From: an uncultured SAR92 cluster bacterium | GTDB lineage: Bacteria; Pseudomonadota; Gammaproteobacteria; Pseudomonadales; Porticoccaceae | Assembly (NCBI GenBank): GCA_902527245.1 | Contig: CABZOI010000005.1 | Location: 81,181-145,180 of the forward strand | Direction of reading: 5' to 3' | DNA: 64,000 nt | The notes under the pieces: model-generated | The model's database searches: none | Seen by the model: the letters and a program-made list of their open reading frames with translations, nothing else | Told to the model about the DNA's origin: nothing | Translations under genes and position numbers: made by a program | Part shown: positions 54,173 to 64,000 of the stretch, piece after piece | Position numbering within the stretch: position 1 is the first letter of the stretch | How the letters are laid out: the number at the start of each line of letters is the position of its first letter

Positions 54173-55542
54173 TATCTATCGCTTTTTTTGTTAGGCTTTT
54201 TCCAGCCAGTAATATTTTTCTGTCTTGCCCTGCCAATACCTAAGCTATCTACTGGCACCTCAGAGGTAATTGTCGATCCCGCACCGATAAAAGCTCCATC
54301 TCGTATATGGACTGGTGCTACCAAGGTTGAATTAGAGCCAATAAAAACATTCGAATCTATAACAGTTTGATGCTTATCAGCTCCATCATAATTACAAGTA
54401 ATGGTTCCGGCACCAATATTTACCTCACTACCCAATAAGCTATCACCAACATAAGCAAGATGATTTACTTTACTATTCAACCCAATTTGTGAATTTTTTA
54501 TTTCTACAAAATTACCTACCTTGGCTTTCGCCATAATCTTTGAACCAGACCTTAATCGAGCGAATGGACCAATTATAGCATTCGTTGAAATCTCAGAATC
54601 TTCGATAATTGAATTCGCTTTGATACGGACTCCATCTTCTAAGCAACTATCTTTAATTATGCAATTAGGTTCAATGTGAACACCATTACCAATCCTCACA
54701 TCACCCTCAAAAACACAGTTAATGTCTATTACACAATCTTTTCCTGTCTGCAAACTGCCTCTCAAATCAAAGCGCTTTGGATCGACGATTGTTACTCCTG
54801 TTTCCAGCAACTTTTCAGCTTGGTTTTTTTGAAATGATCTTTCAAGTTCGCTCAATTGCTTTTTATCATTCACTCCTTGTACCTCAATAGGTGATTTGGG
54901 AGAAACTGTATTAATATTAATGCCCTTTGTCTTGGCCAATTTTATAATATCTGTCAGGTAAAATTCTTTTTGCCTGTTGTTGTTATCGACTAGGGGAACC
55001 AATGTTCTCAGATGTCTGGCCATGATAGCAATTACACCCGTATTTATCTCCCTTATCTTTAATTGGTCTTGGGACGCATCTTTATGCTCTATAATTTCTG
55101 TGACTGCACCTTCAGCGTCTCTTAATATTCTTCCATAACCTGCAGGATCTTCTAACGCAACAGTTAATAATCCAATTGTATCCGACGCTACAACATTAAT
55201 GAGTTTTCTAATGGTATCTTTCCCGACTAAGGGCACATCTCCATAGAGTATAATAACGACTGAATCGTCTTGTAATTCAGGTAACGCAGTAGAAACAGCA
55301 TGCGCTGTTCCAAGCTGCTCAGCTTGCTCCGTAAAAATAATATTCTTACCAGCGATGTGGTGCTTCACTTCATCCGCCATGTGTCCAGTTACAACGATAG
55401 TTTTACTAACACTTATGGTTTGAAGAGATTGAATAACGTGGGTTATTAAAGAAGTGCCTGCTAACTTTTGTAAAACCTTAGGCATAGACGAGTACATCCT
55501 TCGTCCTTGGCCCGCCGCTAAAACTATAGCTTCAGTTTTCAT
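54172..55542 (-). CDS. glmU: Bifunctional GlmU (uridyltransferase / acetyltransferase)
   Basis: A 456-residue enzyme. The N-terminal uridyltransferase has LAAGQGRRMYSSMPKVLQ (family form GxGTRM, so Arg replaces Thr here), and the C-terminal left-handed beta-helix acetyltransferase has hexapeptide repeats with NFVEIKNS and GAGTITCNYDG. It makes UDP-N-acetylglucosamine. It lies between the atp operon and glmS, the typical gammaproteobacterial order. Confidence 0.96.
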   Translation of the reverse strand: MKTEAIVLAAGQGRRMYSSMPKVLQKLAGTSLITHVIQSLQTISVSKTIVVTGHMADEVKHHIAGKNIIFTEQAEQLGTAHAVSTALPELQDDSVVIILYGDVPLVGKDTIRKLINVVASDTIGLLTVALEDPAGYGRILRDAEGAVTEIIEHKDASQDQLKIREINTGVIAIMARHLRTLVPLVDNNNRQKEFYLTDIIKLAKTKGININTVSPKSPIEVQGVNDKKQLSELERSFQKNQAEKLLETGVTIVDPKRFDLRGSLQTGKDCVIDINCVFEGDVRIGNGVHIEPNCIIKDSCLEDGVRIKANSIIEDSEISTNAIIGPFARLRSGSKIMAKAKVGNFVEIKNSQIGLNSKVNHLAYVGDSLLGSEVNIGAGTITCNYDGADKHQTVIDSNVFIGSNSTLVAPVHIRDGAFIGAGSTITSEVPVDSLGIGRARQKNITGWKKPNKKSDR

Positions 55543-55625
55543 AGTTATCGTATTTAAAATTGGTAACGCGCGAAATTAACTACATTTAGCGCTTATTGCA
55601 AGTAATTTAGTTATAACTTAGCCGA

Positions 55626-56048
55626 TCACTTTCCTAACTTTTTCTTGAGAGCACGCACTGTGCGTAATTGCGCAGTTGCCTCAGCCAACATTGACGCTGC
55701 CTTAGAATACTCTATGTCCCCACCTTTATTTCCTACTGCACTTTCAGCATCTTTTACAGCCTCAGCAGCTGAAGCCTCATCAATTGAATCAGCCCTTATT
55801 GCTGTATCAGCTAAAACAGCAATACTATTTGGTTGCACTTCAACATAGCCACCAGACAAGTAATATACTTCTTCACTGTCATCTTCTTTGACAATTCTTA
55901 CTGGCCCCGGTTTTAAATCACTCAACAAGGCTGCATGCCCAGGCATTATCCCAAGCTCTCCCGCAGATCCGGTAACAACAAGCATTTTTACTGAACCAGT
56001 AAATATACTTTCATTAGCACTAACTATTTCACAACTAACTACAGCCAT
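55626..56048 (-). CDS. atpC: ATP synthase epsilon subunit
   Basis: A 140-residue F1 subunit with the N-terminal beta-sandwich (GELGIMPGHAALLSDLKPG) and a C-terminal helical hairpin that can inhibit rotation. It is the last atp gene, 18 bases after atpD. Confidence 0.95.
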   Translation of the reverse strand: MAVVSCEIVSANESIFTGSVKMLVVTGSAGELGIMPGHAALLSDLKPGPVRIVKEDDSEEVYYLSGGYVEVQPNSIAVLADTAIRADSIDEASAAEAVKDAESAVGNKGGDIEYSKAASMLAEATAQLRTVRALKKKLGK

Positions 56049-56066
56049 TAGTTCTCCTAATTCTCG

Positions 56067-57473
<1,407 letters not shown>

Positions 57474-57495
57474 TTACCTAATCAAAATAGTTATT

Positions 57496-58356
57496 TTAAA
57501 CAGCTGACGCGCCACCCACTATTTCAGAAAGTTCTTGCGTGATAGCGGCTTGCCTTGCTTTGTTATACAAAAGTTGAAGCTCATCAATGAGCTCTCCTGC
57601 ATTATCTGTAGCATTCTTCATTGCAATCATACGAGCAGCTTGCTCGCATGCCTTATTCTCTACTACCGCTTGATAAACTTGTGACTCTATGTATCGTTTT
57701 AAAAGACCATCAAGCAAATCTTTAGCATCAGGTTCATATATGTAATCCCAATGATATGAAAGTCCCTCTTCATCACTCGGCTCCAACGGAAGCAATTGCT
57801 CAACGCGCGGAGATTGCGTCATAGTATTTACAAACTCATTACTAACTAAGAATAACTGGTCAATTTCATTATCATCATAGGCTTTCAACATAACCTTAAT
57901 TCCACCGATTAAATCTTCTATCGCTGGTTGCTCTCCGATATCTTTTACAGCAGCTACAACATTACCGCCCACCGATGAAAAAAAAGCAGCTCCTTTATTC
58001 CCAATCACACATATATCCGCTTCTATATCTTGATCAGAAAATGACTTTATTTCTTTCAACGCACTTTTAAACAGATTGATATTTAGGCCGCCACAAAGAC
58101 CACGATCTGTTGATATCAATATATACCCTACTCTATTTACTTCCCTGGAAGTCAAATAATGGTGCTTGTATTCAGAAGATGCTTTTGCAATATGTCCAAC
58201 AACCTTTCTTATATGCCTCGAATAAGGTTTACCTAGAGACATTTGATCTTGTGCTTTCCTCATTTTACTAGCCGCCACCATCTCCATTGCACTAGTGATT
58301 TTCTGTGTGCTACTTATGCTAGCTATTTTTGTTTTTACTTCTTTTCCAACTGCCAT
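57496..58356 (-). CDS. atpG: ATP synthase gamma subunit
   Basis: A 286-residue central-stalk subunit with the N-terminal helix ([25 protein letters not shown]) and C-terminal helix ([17 protein letters not shown]). The ATG at 58356 is chosen; an in-frame TTG upstream would overlap atpA. Confidence 0.96.
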   Translation of the reverse strand: MAVGKEVKTKIASISSTQKITSAMEMVAASKMRKAQDQMSLGKPYSRHIRKVVGHIAKASSEYKHHYLTSREVNRVGYILISTDRGLCGGLNINLFKSALKEIKSFSDQDIEADICVIGNKGAAFFSSVGGNVVAAVKDIGEQPAIEDLIGGIKVMLKAYDDNEIDQLFLVSNEFVNTMTQSPRVEQLLPLEPSDEEGLSYHWDYIYEPDAKDLLDGLLKRYIESQVYQAVVENKACEQAARMIAMKNATDNAGELIDELQLLYNKARQAAITQELSEIVGGASAV

Positions 58357-58373
58357 TTTTTTTAAACCCTTGT

Positions 58374-59918
58374 CTACCAAGTCTGCGTCGAAATAAACTT
58401 TTTCATAGCTGTGTCAAATGTCGCTTCAATATCGTCGTTATAATCACCACTCACGTTGATAGCATCCATTAAATCTTTATGTTCACTGTTCATGTAAGAA
58501 AGCAATGCTGTTTCAAAATCGCCGATCTTTTCAACCGTTATTTCTTTCAAGAAACCTTTGTCTGCAGCAAAAACCATGATGCCCATCTCAGCAACACTTA
58601 GAGGCGAATATTGTGTTTGTTTCATCAACTCTGTAACACGTTCTCCATGATCAAGTTGTGCTTTAGTAGCTTCATCTAGATCAGAGGCGAACTGCGAAAA
58701 CGCGGCTAATTCACGATACTGTGCTAACGCTGTCCTTATGCCTCCTGACAATTTTTTCATTATCTTTGTTTGCGCAGCACCGCCGACCCGTGAGACCGAA
58801 ATACCTGCATTCATGGCAGGCCTGATCCCTGAATTAAACATGTCGGCTTCAAGAAATATTTGACCATCGGTAATAGAGATCACATTCGTTGGAACGAAGG
58901 CAGATACGTCACCTGCTTGGGTTTCAATTACTGGTAGCGCAGTTAGAGATCCTGTTTGACCTTTCACCTTACCTTTGGTGAATCGCTCAACATAATCTGC
59001 ATTTACCCTCGCACCTCTCTCCAAAAGTCTTGAGTGGAGATAAAATACATCACCTGGGTATGCTTCTCTTCCGGGTGGTCTTCGTAAAAGCAAAGAAATT
59101 TGTCTATACGCAACTGCCTGTTTGGTCAAATCATCATATATAATCAATGCATCTTCACCACGATCTCTGTAATACTCACCCATTGTGCATCCCGCAAAAG
59201 GTGCTAAAAATTGCATCGCTGCTGCATCAGATGCGGTGGCAGAAACAACTATCGTATGTCCCATTGCACCATGTTCTTCTAACTTTCTTACAACCGCAGC
59301 GACTGATGACGCCTTTTGACCAACCGCCACATAGATGCATTTAATACCTGAATCTTTTTGATTAATTATCGCATCGACGGCAATGGCAGTTTTACCAATT
59401 TGCCTGTCACCGATAATTAACTCTCTCTGCCCTCTTCCAATTGGGACCATCGAGTCGACCGCCTTTAAACCAATTTGCACAGGTTGATCAACTGATTGTC
59501 TATCAATAACCCCTGGTGCTACTTTTTCAAGGGCATCTGTTAGTTTTGCATTTACTGGTCCTTTACCATCAATAGGATTCCCCAAAGCATCAATGACTCT
59601 GCCTTCCAACTCAGGCCCCACAGGTACTTCCAATACTTTTCCTGTACAACGAACTCTGCCACCCTCAGCTAACTCTTGATAGTCCCCAAGCACAACAGCG
59701 CCCACTGAGTCTCTCTCTAGATTAAGCGCCATACCAAAAGTGCCACCGTCGAACTCAATCATTTCACCGTACATTACATCTTCAAGACCATGAATCCGAA
59801 TAATTCCATCAGACACCGATACAATGGTGCCCTCATTTCTAGATTCTGCAGAGACATCAAGATTGTCTATTCGATCTTTAATTATTTCGCTTATTTCAGA
59901 TGGATTAAGTTGTTGCAT
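58374..59918 (-). CDS. atpA: ATP synthase alpha subunit
   Basis: A 514-residue F1 subunit. The nucleotide loop reads GDRQIGKTA, where most alpha subunits have GDRQTGKTA; the change is at a variable position. The later VGGAAQTK and SPLSVAEM segments are standard. Confidence 0.98.
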   Translation of the reverse strand: MQQLNPSEISEIIKDRIDNLDVSAESRNEGTIVSVSDGIIRIHGLEDVMYGEMIEFDGGTFGMALNLERDSVGAVVLGDYQELAEGGRVRCTGKVLEVPVGPELEGRVIDALGNPIDGKGPVNAKLTDALEKVAPGVIDRQSVDQPVQIGLKAVDSMVPIGRGQRELIIGDRQIGKTAIAVDAIINQKDSGIKCIYVAVGQKASSVAAVVRKLEEHGAMGHTIVVSATASDAAAMQFLAPFAGCTMGEYYRDRGEDALIIYDDLTKQAVAYRQISLLLRRPPGREAYPGDVFYLHSRLLERGARVNADYVERFTKGKVKGQTGSLTALPVIETQAGDVSAFVPTNVISITDGQIFLEADMFNSGIRPAMNAGISVSRVGGAAQTKIMKKLSGGIRTALAQYRELAAFSQFASDLDEATKAQLDHGERVTELMKQTQYSPLSVAEMGIMVFAADKGFLKEITVEKIGDFETALLSYMNSEHKDLMDAINVSGDYNDDIEATFDTAMKKFISTQTW

Positions 59919-59934
59919 TTCAAAACCTCAATAA

Positions 59935-60471
59935 TCAGGTATTAAGTGAATCAGCGAGTTTATTCAATTTTCCACGAACTGAATTATCAATTACCATATC
60001 ACCGGCTTGAATAACTGCGCCTCCTATCAGATCCTTGTTTAAAGCGATCTGAATGTTTATTTGTCTTTTCAAATTTGTTGCTAAAGCTTCAGTTAACTTT
60101 TTTAACTGATCATCTGTAAGTTCTTCAGTGACTGAAACTGTGATTTCTAAAATAGCCTCTTGGTTTGCTTTATGAGTCTCAAACTGATCCTTAATTTGAG
60201 GTGCTAATTGAAGACGCTTATTTTGACATAACAAGTCTAAAAAATTACTAAAACCATTTGGCAGATCAGAATCAAAGATTTTTAATATTGTATCCACAAG
60301 TAGAGACGGCGTGACGTTTGGCTTTACAATAAAATCTCGAATGCGGTCGTTCTGTATCATTTCTGATAAAAGAGACAGGTTCTTCTGCCAATCCTCCAAA
60401 GAATTATGCTCTAGTGAATACTCAAAAGCAGCTTTGGAGTAGGGTCTTGCTAATGTCGATAATTCAGTCAT
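59935..60471 (-). CDS. atpH: ATP synthase delta subunit
   Basis: A 178-residue peripheral-stalk protein: helical N-terminal domain beginning ARPYSKAAFEYS and a C-terminal domain with DLIGGAVIQAGDMVIDNSVRG, the delta signature. It links F1 to the b subunits. Confidence 0.95.
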   Translation of the reverse strand: MTELSTLARPYSKAAFEYSLEHNSLEDWQKNLSLLSEMIQNDRIRDFIVKPNVTPSLLVDTILKIFDSDLPNGFSNFLDLLCQNKRLQLAPQIKDQFETHKANQEAILEITVSVTEELTDDQLKKLTEALATNLKRQINIQIALNKDLIGGAVIQAGDMVIDNSVRGKLNKLADSLNT

Positions 60472-60485
60472 TTAATTTTTAAAAC

Positions 60486-60956
60486 TTATAGTTCTTTAGC
60501 TAATTTATCTAACAGCGACTTATTAACTTCTTTGTCTACGGATTTTTCCAATATCTTCTCAGCACCCTTAATTGCGAGATCAGCTACGGATTTCCTCAGT
60601 TTTTCTTTTGCCCTATTAGTTTCTAAGTCAATTTCAGCCTTTGCAGCCAACTTTATGCGATCACCCTCTTCTGAAGCTTTAATCTTTGCATCTTCAATTA
60701 TCTGCATAGCTCTTTTATTTGCTTGATCAATAATTGAGGACGCTTCAACTTTGGCTTCGTCAAGCTTTGCATCAATTTCCTCCTCTGCATTTGCAAGATC
60801 TCTGCTAGCTTTCTCAGCATAATTTAATCCGTCTTCTATCTTTTTTTGGCGTTCCTCTAATGAAGCCAAAAGAATTGGCCAAATAAATTTCATACAAAAC
60901 CAAACAAAAATAGCAAACGTTACCATTTGCCCAAATAAGGTTAAATTTATATTCAT
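60486..60956 (-). CDS. atpF: ATP synthase b subunit
   Basis: A 156-residue protein with one N-terminal membrane helix ([17 protein letters not shown]) and a long charged coiled coil rich in Ala, Glu and Lys. The ATG at 60956 is chosen over an in-frame TTG just upstream. Confidence 0.95.
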   Translation of the reverse strand: MNINLTLFGQMVTFAIFVWFCMKFIWPILLASLEERQKKIEDGLNYAEKASRDLANAEEEIDAKLDEAKVEASSIIDQANKRAMQIIEDAKIKASEEGDRIKLAAKAEIDLETNRAKEKLRKSVADLAIKGAEKILEKSVDKEVNKSLLDKLAKEL

Positions 60957-60988
60957 CAATAAACCTCAAAAATAATTAAAAGAGGTCG

Positions 60989-61234
<246 letters not shown>

Positions 61235-61246
61235 TTATAAAATAAT

Positions 61247-62335
<1,089 letters not shown>

Positions 62336-62351
62336 TCATTACAAGTCACGT

Positions 62352-62741
62352 CTAAAATTCTTTAAAACTATGTATACGACCATAGAAAAAGAATAGAAGG
62401 ATCATTTGAAAACATATTATAGTTAAATAGCCTAATAGCACTGTCAGCGGATCTAACACGTTCAAAACGCTAAAACAGAGTGCAAATAATACCGCGATGA
62501 GAATCATCTTGCTAAACATGCTTTTATATAAGTCTTTAAGCGTTATTTGCTTATCCAATCTTTGGTTACTGAAAAATGCATATCTAAACCAAATCTGAGG
62601 CAATAAATAGACAAATGAGCCTGCTAAAAAAGAACACCCAATAACAAAATCAAATACCATCAAACATAATGAAATAAAAACTCCGAATAATGCATGATGT
62701 GTAATATTTTCTGTGTACAAAGGCTTATGTTTTGATGTCAT
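62352..62741 (-). CDS. atpI: ATP synthase protein I
   Basis: A 129-residue membrane protein with four helices, first gene of the atp operon. AtpI helps assemble the c-ring and may aid magnesium supply. Identity rests mostly on position and layout, with LLPQIWFRYAFF in the second helix pair as expected. Confidence 0.85.
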   Translation of the reverse strand: MTSKHKPLYTENITHHALFGVFISLCLMVFDFVIGCSFLAGSFVYLLPQIWFRYAFFSNQRLDKQITLKDLYKSMFSKMILIAVLFALCFSVLNVLDPLTVLLGYLTIICFQMILLFFFYGRIHSFKEF

Positions 62742-62839
62742 TTTTTAGTTATCAAACTATACTGAAATCGGCGGGAATTATATGAGTTACAAACAAAGTA
62801 TTCAATACAACTATCAATCTGCGAAAAAGAAATATCATA

Positions 62840-63718
62840 TCAACTCATCTTTTGAATAATGCCCTCTAGTTGATCGTTATTAAAATACTTAACTATGAGT
62901 TTTCCAGATCCATTGGCGTTATGTTTAATTACAATTGGTGACCCCAGTTTTTCTGATAATTCATTTTGTAACCGCAAAATATCAAAATCACCTGATTTTG
63001 CATGCTTTTGTATATCACCTTGATCGTTTCCCGCTTGAATTTTTTTTACTAATGTTTCAGTTTGTCTGACTGTTAGATTAGAAGCTAGAATCTTCTCACA
63101 AGCCTGTCTTTGAAGTTCTAGACTTAATCCAAGAAGACATTTTGCATGCCCCATTTCTATATTACTGAGCTCTAGATGCTTTAATACCGTGTTTTCAAGC
63201 CCAATTATTCTCATTAAGTTTGTAACCGTAGATCGAGGTTTACTTACCATATCGGCGACTTCTTGTTGAGTTAACTGAAATTCATTTTGTAACCTAATTA
63301 AGGCTTTTGCTTCTTCAACCACGTTCAAGTCTTCCCTTTGGATGTTTTCAATGAGTGACATTGCAATTGCTTGTTGATCCGTTACTTCTTTTACTATTAC
63401 CGGCACGCTATCAATACCAATTTTTTGACATGCACGCCAGCGACGCTCACCTGCAATGATCTCGTAAGATTCTAAGTCCAACTTTCTGACCACTAAAGGT
63501 TGCATAATTCCGTGTTGTTTTATTGATTCAGACAATTCAGCTATCTTTTCATCGCTTATTATAGACCTAGGTTGGTATTTACCTGGTTGTAACAGCTCAA
63601 TAGGTAACTCTGTTAAATTATCAACCTCATTAACGAAACTACCATCTTCTAAATTCTCATTCGAAATTCCAAGTAACGCTCCTAGATCAGTTCCAAGACG
63701 TTTTTTACTTTTTGTCAT
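62840..63718 (-). CDS. parB: Chromosome partitioning protein ParB
   Basis: A 292-residue ParB/Spo0J. The CTPase motif GERRWRA lies in the N-terminal domain with LQPGKYQPR before it; the helix-turn-helix contains TQQEVADMVSKPRSTVTNL. The C-terminal dimer domain follows. It binds parS and works with ParA. No parS site is visible in the window. Confidence 0.95.
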   Translation of the reverse strand: MTKSKKRLGTDLGALLGISNENLEDGSFVNEVDNLTELPIELLQPGKYQPRSIISDEKIAELSESIKQHGIMQPLVVRKLDLESYEIIAGERRWRACQKIGIDSVPVIVKEVTDQQAIAMSLIENIQREDLNVVEEAKALIRLQNEFQLTQQEVADMVSKPRSTVTNLMRIIGLENTVLKHLELSNIEMGHAKCLLGLSLELQRQACEKILASNLTVRQTETLVKKIQAGNDQGDIQKHAKSGDFDILRLQNELSEKLGSPIVIKHNANGSGKLIVKYFNNDQLEGIIQKMS

Positions 63719-63730
63719 GTTTTGGTTCCA

Positions 63731-64000
63731 TTAATCGTTTACTACCATTTTTTCTTTCTTCAAGATTTCACCTGCTAGCGCTAGATATGCCAAAGAGCCC
63801 TTGGAATTTTTATCGTATAAATAAGCTGGAAGCCCATGGCTTGGTGCTTCTGCTAATCTTACATTTCTTGGAATGCTTGATCTATAAACTTTACTTCCGA
63901 AGTGCTCTCTCAATTGTGCAGAAACCGCATTAGTTAAACTATTTCTAGGATCATACATAGTTCGCAAAATCCCTTGTATCTTTAATTTTGGATTTAAAAA
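63731..64000 (-). CDS. parA: Chromosome partitioning ATPase ParA, C-terminal part
   Basis: The last 89 codons of a gene running past the window end. LNPKLKIQGILRTMYDPRN and the SIPRNVRLAEAPSHG motif are typical of the Soj/ParA C-terminus. The stop lies 12 bases before parB on the same strand. Confidence 0.93.
   Translation of the reverse strand, partial: FLNPKLKIQGILRTMYDPRNSLTNAVSAQLREHFGSKVYRSSIPRNVRLAEAPSHGLPAYLYDKNSKGSLAYLALAGEILKKEKMVVND

Noticed and set aside
58374..59918. Defective P-loop in AtpA (GDRQIGKT instead of GDRQTGKT)
   Set aside because: The changed residue is at a variable position of GxxxxGKT, and all other motifs are normal.
62840..64000. parS sites or oriC features near parAB
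   Set aside because: No palindrome resembling TGTTTCACGTGAAACA and no cluster of DnaA boxes was seen; scattered TTATCCAC-like words are single and lie inside genes.

Overview
The window comes from the chromosome of an AT-rich, gene-dense gammaproteobacterium. Two gene orders support this. The right end reads parA-parB-atpIBEFHAGDC-glmU-glmS on the minus strand, the usual gammaproteobacterial block close to oriC. The cytochrome oxidase cluster has a Pseudomonas-like order, including the small DUF2909 gene on the opposite strand. Low GC, short intergenic gaps, frequent stop/start overlaps and many TTG starts suggest a streamlined, probably marine lineage of the SAR86/OM182/SAR92 kind. That placement is inference; no rRNA gene is present. 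No tRNA, rRNA, CRISPR array, transposase, integrase or prophage was found, and no gap without a gene exceeds about 250 bases.

Layout. 1-10.2 kb: the end of rsmE, a secreted trypsin-like protein, a FabY-class ketoacyl synthase, serA-serC, dsbA, cytochrome c4, engB and polA. 10.3-10.8 kb: zur, preceded by two perfect 15-bp Zur-type palindromes. 10.9-18.4 kb: the aa3/caa3 cytochrome oxidase operon (coxB, coxA, ctaG, coxC, SURF1, a small assembly protein, ctaB, sco), which lacks ctaA. 18.5-22.2 kb: yheV, yrdA, aroE, hemF, tsaC, purE. 22.3-28.0 kb: def-fmt-rsmB-trkA-trkH. 28.0-34.1 kb: an orphan TRAP-type binding protein, uvrD, hexR and a two-gene FecCD/HmuV-type ABC importer.

34.1-49.9 kb is the most accessory-like part. 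It holds a PQQ-type aldose dehydrogenase, a membrane protein and a haloalkane-dehalogenase-like hydrolase in overlapping frames. Next come a GH10 xylanase-like lipoprotein and a protein-mannosyltransferase (PMT) gene paired with a Dpm1-GtrA fusion. An M23 peptidase, a one-domain MGMT, a DUF885 protein, an acyltransferase, a VOC protein and an ICMT-like methyltransferase follow, then a diheme cytochrome paired with a beta-helix protein, and a DUF3604 lipoprotein. 49.9-52.3 kb is a run of small, mostly unrecognised genes with an Xre-type regulator. 52.3-64.0 kb carries glmS, glmU, the ATP synthase operon and parB-parA.

Points most worth a second look: ATP synthase subunit a carries about 60 extra residues between the catalytic arginine helix and the last helix, enough for an extra transmembrane hairpin; heme A synthase is missing from an otherwise complete oxidase cluster; a bacterial PMT sits beside its probable lipid-mannose supply enzyme; and twin perfect Zur operators precede zur. 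I see no clear evidence for a wholly new multi-gene system.
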